Shown: positions 33,622 to 43,844 of the stretch, piece after piece
Numbering within the stretch: position 1 is the first letter of the stretch
Layout of the letters: the number at the start of each line of letters is the position of its first letter
Assembly: GCA_019059635.1 (NCBI GenBank)
Contig: JAGVRJ010000006.1
Location: forward strand, 868,001-932,000
Length of the DNA: 64,000 bases
Direction of reading: 5' to 3'
Source: Proales similis
Taxonomy: Eukaryota > Rotifera > Eurotatoria > Ploima > Proalidae
Position numbers and translations under genes: made by a program
Notes under the pieces: generated by a model
Database searches by the model: none
What the model was told of the DNA's origin: nothing
What the model saw: only the letters and a program-made list of their open reading frames with translations

Positions 33622-34568
33622 ATGCAAAGCGACTTTCCCGCCAAGGTAGTCAAAGTCTGTAAAAATTTTCTGACTGGCCAATCTAACAGTCTCGTTCAGC
33701 TCGAGTTCGAAGTCGAAGGTTTGAGCGATGAGAAGGCTGCCCAAGTCAAGTTTGGTCTTTCGTCGCTTCAAGGTAGTTGGAAGCAAACTGTCGCTAGATT
33801 GCGTTTAAACAAAACCAAAAAGGAATCAGACAAGTTGACTACGAGGCAGACTCGAACCGACTCTACGTCAAGACCGTTTTGCCAAGTATAATCGTGCAGA
33901 AGCATTTGGAGAAGATTTCCGAGTCTTTGGCCGTGCTGCGCGGCATCGGCTCCGGCATCACCGACTCGATGAACAACATCGATTCGGCAGTGGTCGAGTT
34001 AAAAGGAAAGCCGCCCAGCTTGGCTGTGGTGGGCGTGATCCGTTTTGTTCAATTGGACAATACTTACTGTGCAGTGGATGGAACAGTCGACGGACTCAAG
34101 CAAGGAGACTATTCACTGCAAGTGCGCGAGTTTGGCGACTTGTCAGAAGGCTTCAAAAGGTAGCGCAATCTCATCTCTTCAGCTTCAGCTATCTTCAAAA
34201 TTGCATGGCTCGTAGACTCGGAGGATGTTACCGATCGGCAGCAAGTCAAGACGAGCAACATGTTGGCAAGCGTTCGCTTTTAACTAAACGGATTCCTCTT
34301 TAACTCGATTTTCTAGCCGGCCGGAGATTTGGGCTTTGTTGAAGCGGACGCGCAGTCACGAGCCACATTCCGCAAAGTGAATGAAAATCTCAAAGTCTGG
34401 GATATAATCGGCCGATCAGTCTGCATTGCGGACAAGAGCGGCGAGCCGATTTCGTGCGGCATAGTCGCTCGGGCTTCCAACATATTTCAAAACGTCAAGA
34501 AAATCTGCCTGTGCAGCGGACAGACAGTTTGGGACGAGCGACAGGGAAAAGTGAATCAGATTCTTTGA
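33622..34568 (+). CDS. CCS: Copper chaperone for superoxide dismutase (CCS), degenerate
   Basis: Four exons, introns about 33773-33822, 34161-34215 and 34264-34318. The order matches human CCS: an Atx1-like domain I, a SOD-like domain II (GVIRFVQLDNTYCAVDGTVDGL) and a C-terminal domain III. Domain II continues FRKVNENLKVWDIIGRS and SCGIVARASNIFQN, strongly CCS-like. Domain III keeps the CxC motif (ICLCSGQTVWDER), the essential copper-transfer site. However, domain I lacks the MxCxxC copper motif: its place is taken by EVEGLSDEKAA. In domain II the histidines of the SOD metal site are replaced (QVREFGDL for the usual HVHQYGDL). The family inserts copper into SOD1 and forms its disulphide. With only CxC left, it might still do so, or act mainly as an oxidase or holder. 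AATAAA is at about 34579. Confidence 0.85.
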
Positions 34569-34843
34569 TTCGGTGAAGGAATAAAATTTTCGAACGATCA
34601 ACTTGTGAATTGTTTGTAGTGGGAGATTGAGAAGGCAGAAAGTGTAGCAGACAAGTGTTGAGAGGCGTTCTCGTTTGTCACCTGTTTTTATTGGTAAATT
34701 CGCTTTTTGATTCCATTGCTATAAAAGAAAGAAACGAAGAAATGCCGAAATAAACAAATTCGCTTGATGAGCGATGCTCAAAAGATTTCGAATAAGTGAG
34801 CGCGCAAGTCGAATCTAACGCAATAATGAGTAGTAATAGGCGC

Positions 34844-36565
34844 TCAGGCATCATTTTGCTCGCTTTGAGCAGCATGCTCGGGCGGTGTTATCAGATACTG
34901 ATTCTGGGCGGCGGCGGCGGCCAGCAGCTGGGCCTGGGCCGATTTGCTGAGCATTGGATCCATGAAGCCACCGAGACTGGCCAACGGGTTTGCGTTCGAT
35001 GAAGCAGCTGACTGGAGTAGGCCAGGATTAGACATTAGGGCTGCGAGCGGGTTTGCTGCCGGGTTGAAGGCACCTCCTCCGACCCCACCGGCCGCCGAGC
35101 CAGTCAAATAAGGAAGAAGCGAGGGAGGAATTGAGCCGAAGACTGATGAAAGCGAAGCCAACTGATCGAAATTAGCTCCATTTGCTTGTCCGATAGGATT
35201 TCCGTTCGGAATGAGAGGATTAATGGAGGGCGGCGCACTGGCCGGTGAGACTCCATTTCGTGGCTGCACTGTGGCCACATGAGCTGTTTCGTCTTGAACG
35301 CCGGCCGCGTTTGGCAGCAAGTGGCGATTTACGCAGTTGCGCAAAGAGGACGGCAATTGTCCGACCAAGCCGCGTCTCACTTCTTGTGCGGCCATTTCGC
35401 GCATTTCTTTGAAGCTCTTCTCGCTGTAAAAGGCGGTGTTTGGTGTTACGAGTAGATTGGCCGTGTCACGCAGGACACCTTTGACAGGATCAAATGCATC
35501 CTCGCTAAACACGTCTATACAAGCTGCTCGGAGATGGCCGGAGCGGAGAGCAGTGGCCAGTGCAATCTCGTCGACTAATGCGTGATGCGCAGTGTTGACA
35601 AAACAAGAGCCGGGCTTCATCGCCTTGAACGCGCTCTCGTTCATTATGTGGTAGTTCGACTCGTCTAGGTTGCAGTGTAAGCTGACACAGTCGCTGCGCT
35701 GAAGGAGATCAACGACCGACTGACAACGAGTCAATCCACCGACTGCCCTCTCAATCGGCTCGTAGACTTTGGAATCATAGAAGAGAACATTGAAACCGAA
35801 CGCCTTGGCACGCTGGGCCACTGCGATTCCAGTCTCGTTGAGGCCAAGCAAGCCGAGCGTTTGGCCTTGAATGCGGCGACAGCCGGTCGCCAGCTCTTTA
35901 ATAGACTCGGGCGAATGCGGACCGAGCGAATATCCTTTTCCAGTGGAGATGCGCTGCTGGGCCGCATTGGCCAGCCACGGAGTTCGTCTGTAGAGACTGA
36001 GCAACATGCTCAGAGTTGAATCGGCTACTTCGTCAATGCAATGCGCTCGCACGTTGCAGACCGCGATGTTTAGATCCGCGGCCGCCTTGATGTCAACATT
36101 GTCGTAATCTACACCGATGCGTACAATAAGTTTGAGCGCCTTGAACTTGAGCAGATCGTCTCGGCTGAGAGTGATGCCGCTGTAGAGGAGTGCGGCCCGA
36201 GCCTCGTTCAGAACCTTTTCGTGTATTTCGGTGGTCGACTGGGCATCGCAGAACGCCACAGTCGCAATGTCTTTTAGAATCGGCATTTCAATGCTGCAAT
36301 CGCGTCCGTCTAGAAGGGCGACTAGAGGACGGACATTGCGCGGCGAATTACGGCCATTCGGACTGTCAAATCTGTATCGTTTGTTCGGATTGGGCGTGGC
36401 GCTGGCCGGATTCGAGTTGGGTCGCGGCGCAGCGCTAGATTGCGATGGCGGCGGTGGTGACGCAGTCGAGGAAGCAGATGAGCCTGGATTGGGCATGTTA
36501 GTATTGTTGTTGTTGCTGCTGCTGTTGCTATTCGGAGTGTTCATCTCGTTGCTTGCTTCACGCAA
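34844..36565 (-). CDS. CtBP: C-terminal binding protein (CtBP) with lost catalytic residues
   Basis: One exon, 573 aa. CtBP is a dimeric NAD(H)-binding transcriptional corepressor related to D-2-hydroxyacid dehydrogenases. The N-terminal half is well kept: LLDGRDCSIEMPILKD, TVAFCDAQSTTEIHEKVLNE, so the PxDLS-peptide pocket should be intact. The nucleotide fold is altered: the Gly motif GLGRIG reads GLNETG, and the catalytic Arg, Glu and His regions read NTAHHALVDE (Arg to His), DVFSEDAF (Glu to Asp) and TPNTAFYSE (His to Asn). A long, disordered, Asn/Ala/Gly-rich C-terminal tail (about 140 aa) follows. The N-terminal 80 residues are also low-complexity. Loss of all three catalytic positions makes this a probable pseudoenzyme. 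Absence of introns could reflect an old retrocopy or general intron loss in this genome. A full CtBP elsewhere in the genome cannot be excluded. Confidence 0.85.
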   Translation of the reverse strand: MREASNEMNTPNSNSSSNNNNTNMPNPGSSASSTASPPPPSQSSAAPRPNSNPASATPNPNKRYRFDSPNGRNSPRNVRPLVALLDGRDCSIEMPILKDIATVAFCDAQSTTEIHEKVLNEARAALLYSGITLSRDDLLKFKALKLIVRIGVDYDNVDIKAAADLNIAVCNVRAHCIDEVADSTLSMLLSLYRRTPWLANAAQQRISTGKGYSLGPHSPESIKELATGCRRIQGQTLGLLGLNETGIAVAQRAKAFGFNVLFYDSKVYEPIERAVGGLTRCQSVVDLLQRSDCVSLHCNLDESNYHIMNESAFKAMKPGSCFVNTAHHALVDEIALATALRSGHLRAACIDVFSEDAFDPVKGVLRDTANLLVTPNTAFYSEKSFKEMREMAAQEVRRGLVGQLPSSLRNCVNRHLLPNAAGVQDETAHVATVQPRNGVSPASAPPSINPLIPNGNPIGQANGANFDQLASLSSVFGSIPPSLLPYLTGSAAGGVGGGAFNPAANPLAALMSNPGLLQSAASSNANPLASLGGFMDPMLSKSAQAQLLAAAAAQNQYLITPPEHAAQSEQNDA

Positions 36566-37097
36566 TGATGCTCATGCCCGACTCAGCTCGGCACGGTTGA
36601 GAATCTAGGGCAAGAGAAGAGAGATGAGAGGACGAACTGCTTCAAAAGCAACATAAACGGCGATCGGCCAAGTTCAAGATGACTTGATCATGATGCGGTG
36701 CCGACGTGTGCATATGCTAAGTGCAGCTTGTGTGTATGTGTGAGGACGGTTGGAACTGAAAGAGTGTGTCTGTGTGTGTGTGTATGCGTGAGAGACGTGT
36801 GAGAGCCGCCGATTGGTGTGCGCATGCGGCTAGAGGTGAATACGAACTGGGCACGAATATCGGCGGCATAATGTGCCCGTGTGACTCTTGTCACCCTGAT
36901 CGCTTTTGATGCCTACGAATTCGTTGCGTGTCTCATACGCAATCGATTCACACGTGGTGCGTCAAAATTTGTCTTCAGCTCCTCACGTACACCTCGAGCG
37001 TTCTTGGACTCCTTGTTCAAGGCCCGAGCCAATGAAACGACACAACTAATGAATGATTCGTTTATTCTTGCTCTTAAACGACGCCCCCCAAAAAGTC
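36566..37097. other. Intergenic, 5' flank of CtBP, (GT)n run
   Basis: About 530 bases between the 3' end of the laccase gene and the CtBP start (both minus strand). A short GT-rich microsatellite lies near 36766-36784. I see no exon. Confidence 0.5.
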
Positions 37098-39269
37098 TCA
37101 TTCAACGTTTATGATCATCGTCATTCCTGTTTCGGCATGACTTGAAATGTGACAGTGGAACAGCCAAGGACCCGTGTTGTCGGCGATGAATCGGAATATT
37201 CCGTAGCCGCCAGTCGGCACAGGTTGATTGTCTCTGAGGATTGGCCGCTCGAAGTTTCGCCTCAGCAGGCCCATTTCGTCCAGAGTCTTGACGTGGCGTT
37301 TCTTCAATTTGGGACTGATCTGAAAATTTTTCAAACGAGATTTTAGACCAAGCTGTGAAAGAGATTAAGCCGGCCGGACGAACCTTGTCAAGGCCGATGA
37401 CCGCGTACTTGTGGCCGTGAAGATGAATTGGATGGTATTGGTATAAGGTGGCCTGGTCGATTATAATCAGCTCGACTAAATCGCCCTTTTTCACGCTGAT
37501 CGTGTGAACACAAGAGCAGAACTTGCTCGGGTCCTTGGGGCATGTGCGTTCTCGCGTCGAGTCGTTGCAGGTGTATTTGGCGGATATTTCGCTCCAGTGA
37601 GTGTTGGCCGTTTTAGGCGGCAGTCGCATCGTAATGTTGTCTATTTGAGGTGACCAGTAATCAGACATGGCGTCGCTCAGAGGATACAAAGCGTCGTCAT
37701 GAAACGCTGGATCGCCGACTTTGACCAAATCGAAATTCAGGTAGAACTTGTGGTCCGGCTCGCGTCTAATTGCGTTCAGGAGGCTCGTTTCATAATCGGC
37801 GCCTGCGCGCACTTGCGTGCTATCTATCGTTTCCGGATGATCTTCGTCTGGTATTGAGCTGAATCTCTATTTTAATTGCGATCATTTTCGCTTCGCCCTA
37901 AAAGAACAACTGAAGCAAGAGAAGCCCACCAGACCAGGACGATCAAGCTGTTCGTATTTGGGATCAGGTGCTGACAAGAGCCGATCGGAGCCTGCGTAAG
38001 AGACGACCGCTTTCTCGAAATGTTTGCATCCATCATGGCCACGAGCAATTAGCCAGTAGTCACCGATCGGACGGTCAGCATGCAGCACGAAATCCATGCG
38101 CTCACCTAAAACGAAGGCATTTAGAAGCGGCTGACGGCGAGAGTCAAGTCAGAGGCAGCCAGAGACCTGGGCTGATCTCAATCGATTCGAGTGCCACTGG
38201 CTCGATCGGATTGCCGTCCAGGGCGATCAGAGTGATGTTGTGCTGGTCGACGCTAACCTGAAGTGGACAGAACTCAATGCCAGCGTTGATTACTCTGAAT
38301 CGGTATTTGAGGCCGCTTTGAACGTTGAACTGTGCTCTGGGTGTTTGTGCGCCACCAGTTTGGCCGCGTCCGTTGATGAGAATTGAGTTGATGACGTTGA
38401 ATTTTCCGTTGTGCACCATAGGAGCCAGCATGTCCTGATAAGAATACTTTGACCAGTCGATTAACAAGACCGAGTGCTCTGGCAGATCAAGGTCGTAGAG
38501 GCCGTTCTGTTCGTCTGCTTTTCGAACCACAAATGCTCCGAACATTCCGTCCTGTTGTTAGAATCATCAGTAAAGTCGCTAAGAATGAGCCAAGACAAAA
38601 CACGTACCGCTCGCTGAGAGCCTGAGACAAGCAGCGGCACAAACGAAAACATTCTAGAGACGGTCCACTCGGTAGAAGAGAGAAAACTATCAAACCTGTG
38701 TGAGAATGCCAAAAGTGGGTTCCGGCGTTGTCCGCTTTGAATTTGTAGGTGAAAGTGGAATGAGGAAGAATGGGATCCTGGGTGATCATGCTCACTCCAT
38801 CCATGTTGTTGGTTCCTTTTTGAAGGAGACCGTGCCAGTGGATGGATGTGGTCCTCTCCGACAGCAGACTGTTGTGGACATGCACAATCACTTGGTCACC
38901 TTCGCACACGTGAATAGAAGGTCCTGGCAAGAGTCTGTTGATCACTTCAACAGTGCGCTCAATTCCGTCAGCTGAGATGCAATCGGCTCGATCACAATCC
39001 GTCAGGTTCTTCGGGCAGCCGAAACAGGCTCGACTCAGAGTCGAATAGAGCTGCAGATGGAAATCGTATTCGCAGACTCGAGGTGTTGGGTCTAAGCTGC
39101 AGTCCCGGATGCAGCTGTGATTTCTGTAGTCTAGACATCAGAAGCATAGATAAAAATGGACCAAACGGCCTTAGCCTGGAATATTAAAATTACCCTGGAA
39201 GCGGCCATTGACTTTGGAGGCAGCTGCCAATCCAAACAAGACAGTCGACAATAGGATAAGTTTGAACAT
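37098..39269 (-). CDS. Multicopper oxidase, arthropod laccase type
   Basis: Extracellular enzyme that oxidises phenols or metals using one type 1 and three type 2/3 coppers. Signal peptide MFKLILLSTVLFGLAAAS from ATG 39269. An N-terminal Cys-rich part (CEYDFHLQLYSTLSRACFGCPKNLTDCDRADC) matches the insect laccase-specific region. Copper motifs are complete: HWHG and HFWHSHTG in the first cupredoxin, HPIHLHGHKY and HCHISSHAETGM in the last. FGAFVVRKADE follows the first pair, as in insect laccases. About seven exons; introns near 39136-39193, 38552-38698, 38108-38144, 37812-37950 and 37336-37385 were seen from frame breaks. Roles in relatives include cuticle tanning, iron oxidation and detoxification. 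The fourth ligand Met/Leu position reads Met (AETGM). Confidence 0.85.
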
Positions 39270-39550
39270 TGTTTTTCTAAAGCTCAAACTTTGTTCACAA
39301 AAAAACTCTCATCTTTTATACAAAAGCTGAGATGTTGTTATGAAACTAGCAAACATGCGAAGGCCATTAAACTTGAGTAAATATTAACTCGTTTGGCAAA
39401 TTAAATTAAGACCATTTTGAAACGAGTTGTTTGTTTGATTGCGAGAAAAAGCCCAGTCCAATGTTACATTTAAGGGCCAACCCGTAAGAAATTAGAGATA
39501 TTTTGATGGGATTTAATGTTTACTTAAACCTGGCGTCAAGAGGGCAAAAT

Positions 39551-42500
39551 CTAATCGTCTAGAAGGAAGAGCTTGCATCTTGACAAGAAAGAGGAAAGCT
39601 GAGTTTCCTCCAGAAGATCGACGAGAATGCCTTGACGCAGAAACAAGAGTGTAGACTCACATGCCAGTGGCGCGTCTTGCGACTTGAAAACGATGATTGT
39701 GTCAAAGAACTGGTAGCCAGCGCATTCTTTTTCCAGCCTTTGTTGCAAAGGTGATATATTAGCGAGCAGCTCAGCGAACAGAGATGGTCCAAAGTCGATT
39801 TTCATTCGCTTCAGAAATGCTTGCGATTTAAAGTTGGAAATGTGTTTGATCGGATTGCCACGCAGGTCGACCTCCACAAGATTGTAAAAGGCTTCTAGGA
39901 ACCTGACGTCGGTAATCTGGTTCCCGCGTGCGCTCAGTTTTTCCATTTTAGTGTTGTTCGCTATCGGACTCAAGTCGGTTAGCCGATTCCAATCGACTCC
40001 GAACATGACAATATCTTGGTGCAGGCGAAGAGGCTCGATTGACTGGAGCCGGTTGTTGTCGAGATAGAGCTCTTGCAGACCAATTTGATTCCTCAAAGGT
40101 TCAATGTCTTTGATTTTGTTGCTGCTTGCATAGAATCGTCTTAGTTCGGGCTGGTAAATTTGATTTTGAAGAGAGAGCGGAGCCAGAGACTTGATATTGT
40201 TGAATGAAACATCGAGCTCTTGCAGCCCTTGGAAGCTAGCGATAAATTCTAGCGACTCTAGCTGCGTGTTGGACAGATTGAGCCGAATCATAAATGTCTG
40301 CTTGGAGAGACAAGACAGATTTCTGGGCTCGCTGTTGCTAATGTCGAGCTCCCGAACGTACAACAGCTTGCACAAGTAGTCAATGTGTCCGATTGCGTTC
40401 TTTCCAACACGAATCGATCTCACCAATCGGGTCGACCGAGTTATATTGGCCTCGATTATTTGATTGCCGTAAAGATTGACCTCGAGAAACAGCGAGCCGA
40501 CAGTTTGAAGCCAGTTGATGTCCCTCAGCCAGTTGTTGTTCAAATTCAAGAACTTTAACTTTTTCATAAAGTTTATGCTCGTCACCGACTCTAGCTGGTT
40601 GTTTGACATGGCAAAAGAGCTCAGACTCGGTATTTGGTAGCCGTAATCCAGAAGCTTGATTCGGTTGGAGTCTAGATCGAGTTTTGCCAGCAAAGGCATT
40701 CCTCTCAGATTAGGCACGGCCTCAAGGCGATTGCGAGAGAGGTCCAGTTCGACCAGATTCTCCAAGTCTAGCTCGTAGTCCATCCGGGTCATAAGATTCC
40801 TAGCCAAAAACAAGAGTGTAGACTCACATGCCAGTGGCGCGTCTTGCGACTTGAAAACGATGATTGTGTCAAAGAACTGGTAGCCAGCGCATTCTTTTTC
40901 CAGCCTTTGTTGCAAAGGTGATATATTAGCGAGCAGCTCAGCGAACAGAGATGGTCCAAAGTCGATTTTCATTCGCTTCAGAAATGCTTGCGATTTAAAG
41001 TTGGAAATGTGTTTGATCGGATTGCCACGCAGGTCGACCTCCACAAGATTGTAAAAGGCTTCTAGGAACCTGACGTCGGTAATCTGGTTCCCGCGTGCGC
41101 TCAGTTTTTCCATTTTAGTGTTGTTCGCTATCGGACTCAAGTCGGTTAGCCGATTCCAATCGACTCCGAACATGACAATATCTTGGTGCAGGCGAAGAGG
41201 CTCGATTGACTGGAGCCGGTTGTTGTCGAGATAGAGCTCTTGCAGACCAATTTGATTCCTCAAAGGTTCAATGTCTTTGATTTTGTTGCTGCTTGCATAG
41301 AATCGTCTTAGTTCGGGCTGGTAAATTTGATTTTGAAGAGAGAGCGGAGCCAGAGACTTGATATTGTTGAATGAAACATCGAGCTCTTGCAGCCCTTGGA
41401 AGCTAGCGATAAATTCTAGCGACTCTAGCTGCGTGTTGGACAGATTGAGCCGAATCATAAATGTCTGCTTGGAGAGACAAGACAGATTTCTGGGCTCGCT
41501 GTTGCTAATGTCGAGCTCCCGAACGTACAACAGCTTGCACAAGTAGTCAATGTGTCCGATTGCGTTCTTTCCAACACGAATCGATCTCACCAATCGGGTC
41601 GACCGAGTTATATTGGCCTCGATTATTTGATTGCCGTAAAGATTGACCTCGAGAAACAGCGAGCCGACAGTTTGAAGCCAGTTGATGTCCCTCAGCCAGT
41701 TGTTGTTCAAATTCAAGAACTTTAACTTTTTCATAAAGTTTATGCTCGTCACCGACTCTAGCTGGTTGTTTGACATGGCAAAAGAGCTCAGACTCGGTAT
41801 TTGGTAGCCGTAATCCAGAAGCTTGATTCGGTTGGAGTCTAGATCGAGTTTTGCCAGCAAAGGCATTCCTCTCAGATTAGGCACGGCCTCAAGGCGATTG
41901 CGAGAGAGGTCCAGTTCGACCAGATTCTCCAAGTCTAGCTCGTAGTCCATCCGGGTCATAAGATTCCTAGCCAAAAACAACTTCCTTAGAGAGGCCAGAC
42001 CAGTTAGATTTTGCACCGAGTCGAGCAGATTGAAGGTCAGATCGAGAGTCTTCAAATGCGAGAGTTTATCGAGAGGCGGCACATACAAGAGCTTGTTCAT
42101 ATTTAGGTATGCGGAAACGAGAGCTGCTTGATATTGAAGCCAGTCGATTGAAGAAAGACCATTTCTGCTAAAGACGATTTCGGTCAAATGGCTGCTTGTT
42201 TTCGAGTTGACGCCAACTAGCTTGTTTCCGGCAACTTCCAGATTTATAAGCATCGGCAGGCCAAACAGACATCCAACATCGTCCAAGCGGTTTCTGGCGA
42301 GTTGAATTCGTTCAAGTTGTGATAAGTTACAAATGGTGCCAAGCGATTTCAGGTTGTTGTCGTCGAGGTGAATTACTTTGAGATGGTTCAAACTGCCGAT
42401 ATCGCCCGTAGAGCTCAGACGATTGTTGCTCAATGAGAGCGTTTCTAGCCTGTAGTCAGCCGATCGATCGATAGATAACCGGCGGATTCGATTTGTCGTG

Positions 42501-43333
42501 AGAGAAAGCGATAACAAGTTAGCCCAGTTCGTCGTTATGTATATCGTAGTAAGTCGATTATAGTCGGCGGTAAGTAAATACAGTTTTTTCAGTTTGTATA
42601 AAGGAGCCAGGTTTGTCAAGAGATTCGAGTGTAAATGCAGAGAGGCCAGCTCCTGCATTAAATCCCAGCCCGAGATGTCACTCAGATAGTTGTTGCTTGC
42701 CTCCAATCGGCTGAGATTGGCCAAATGATGCATTCCCGTGGTTTTCTTCATTTTGTTGTTGTTTAAAGAAAGCGCAAACAGTTCAGCATAAACCGGTGCT
42801 GTAACTTGAAACTCTTTTATTCTGTTATAACCGGCGTGCAAATATCTGAGAGCGGTCCATTTGCCAGAAAGGCTCAATGACTGAATTTGATTGTAGGACA
42901 GATCTAAACCGTTCAGGCTGCTTAGCTCATAGAGTTCTTGAATATCTTCGATCTGATTTCGGCTCAAGTCGACATTTGTCAATTTTTTCAGCCTATTCAG
43001 TTCCTGAATCGATTTTATCCGGTTATCGCTCAGTCTCAGCTCAACAAGCTCGCGCAATCTACTCAAACTGCTAATATTTTCTATCTTATTGCTAGTCAAA
43101 TCCAGACTCTTGAGAAGAGTTAGCTCGCATATTGGTTCAATGTGTTTGATCTTGCCACGGGTTAAGCTCAAGTATTTAACCGAATAATTGAGAATCTCGA
43201 TTCCATGCGGCGTGTCTTCAAGAACCTGCTGTATAACTGTTTGCTCTCCAAGCCAATTTGACCAATTAATCGCTTGATCTTCGCCTAGCGACCTTGCAAT
43301 AACTATCAAAGCGACCAGAATTATTCTTTTCAT
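39551..43333 (-). CDS. Extracellular leucine-rich-repeat protein with exact duplication
   Basis: One exon, 1,260 aa. A signal peptide (MKRIILVALIVIARSLG) is followed by about forty 21-22-residue LRRs of the SDS22-like kind (LxxLxxLxLSxNxIxxI). Spacer segments and an end sequence with two Cys (KECAGYQFF, DAPLACES) suggest a C-terminal cap. There is no membrane helix, so it should be secreted or peripheral. Residues for 389 aa are duplicated exactly in tandem, so the second half of the protein occurs twice including its cap; without the duplication it would be 871 aa. LRR ectodomains bind proteins in adhesion or immunity; the partner is unknown. The duplication keeps the frame (1,167 bp). Confidence 0.8.
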   Translation of the reverse strand: MKRIILVALIVIARSLGEDQAINWSNWLGEQTVIQQVLEDTPHGIEILNYSVKYLSLTRGKIKHIEPICELTLLKSLDLTSNKIENISSLSRLRELVELRLSDNRIKSIQELNRLKKLTNVDLSRNQIEDIQELYELSSLNGLDLSYNQIQSLSLSGKWTALRYLHAGYNRIKEFQVTAPVYAELFALSLNNNKMKKTTGMHHLANLSRLEASNNYLSDISGWDLMQELASLHLHSNLLTNLAPLYKLKKLYLLTADYNRLTTIYITTNWANLLSLSLTTNRIRRLSIDRSADYRLETLSLSNNRLSSTGDIGSLNHLKVIHLDDNNLKSLGTICNLSQLERIQLARNRLDDVGCLFGLPMLINLEVAGNKLVGVNSKTSSHLTEIVFSRNGLSSIDWLQYQAALVSAYLNMNKLLYVPPLDKLSHLKTLDLTFNLLDSVQNLTGLASLRKLFLARNLMTRMDYELDLENLVELDLSRNRLEAVPNLRGMPLLAKLDLDSNRIKLLDYGYQIPSLSSFAMSNNQLESVTSINFMKKLKFLNLNNNWLRDINWLQTVGSLFLEVNLYGNQIIEANITRSTRLVRSIRVGKNAIGHIDYLCKLLYVRELDISNSEPRNLSCLSKQTFMIRLNLSNTQLESLEFIASFQGLQELDVSFNNIKSLAPLSLQNQIYQPELRRFYASSNKIKDIEPLRNQIGLQELYLDNNRLQSIEPLRLHQDIVMFGVDWNRLTDLSPIANNTKMEKLSARGNQITDVRFLEAFYNLVEVDLRGNPIKHISNFKSQAFLKRMKIDFGPSLFAELLANISPLQQRLEKECAGYQFFDTIIVFKSQDAPLACESTLLFLARNLMTRMDYELDLENLVELDLSRNRLEAVPNLRGMPLLAKLDLDSNRIKLLDYGYQIPSLSSFAMSNNQLESVTSINFMKKLKFLNLNNNWLRDINWLQTVGSLFLEVNLYGNQIIEANITRSTRLVRSIRVGKNAIGHIDYLCKLLYVRELDISNSEPRNLSCLSKQTFMIRLNLSNTQLESLEFIASFQGLQELDVSFNNIKSLAPLSLQNQIYQPELRRFYASSNKIKDIEPLRNQIGLQELYLDNNRLQSIEPLRLHQDIVMFGVDWNRLTDLSPIANNTKMEKLSARGNQITDVRFLEAFYNLVEVDLRGNPIKHISNFKSQAFLKRMKIDFGPSLFAELLANISPLQQRLEKECAGYQFFDTIIVFKSQDAPLACESTLLFLRQGILVDLLEETQLSSFLSRCKLFLLDD
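39641..41974. repeat. Exact 1,167-bp tandem duplication in LRR gene
   Basis: 39641-40807 and 40808-41974 appear identical wherever I compared them, at an offset of exactly 1,167 bp, with a short shared sequence (AAACAA) at the junctions. Either a very recent duplication or an assembly error. Confidence 0.85.
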
Positions 43334-43844
43334 TTCCCTCTCTTAAAAAAGTGAGCACGTGTCGTCAACCAATGTTCAGTCTGGTTGTTCCAAATGGCGC
43401 AATTACTTTGCCCGACATGCTGGAGCTGAAGGAGTCAAATGTCTTTTTGATCACATTTACCATTCAACTGGCAAAACAGCTTCAGGGCTTCCGGATCAGA
43501 AACACCTGCTTTTGCTTTTGAATGCTCAAATTTCAGAGTAACATTTTCTCTTTAGTTTTGGCTTATTGATAGAACAATCATATTCGGAGCCAATTGGACA
43601 TCCATTTGCGTGATTTCCAATCAGCTATTAGACACGAACGTCAATTTTCTATTCTTGATTTCAAATAAAATTTTCGAAAGGTAGCAAATTTCTTGACATG
43701 AGCCGAATAATGCAAAGACAAATAGCGGTGCAACTCTTTTTAGTGTTTAACTCAAATTTCAATAAAGCGCGATTATCATTTTTTTTTTTGAGTTTAAGCT
43801 AATTATTTTCCACAAGCGGCTTGAGCAGAGAGAGAAATAGCGAG
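43334..43844. other. Intergenic region between divergent LRR and ELMO genes
   Basis: About 510 bases upstream of both genes. A poly(T) run is at 43780-43789. I see no exon I can support. Confidence 0.4.

Noticed and set aside
34264-34318. GC-AG intron in CCS (donor GCAAGC)
   Set aside because: A GT donor three bases upstream gives the correct phase and aligns with CCS, so no unusual splice site is needed.
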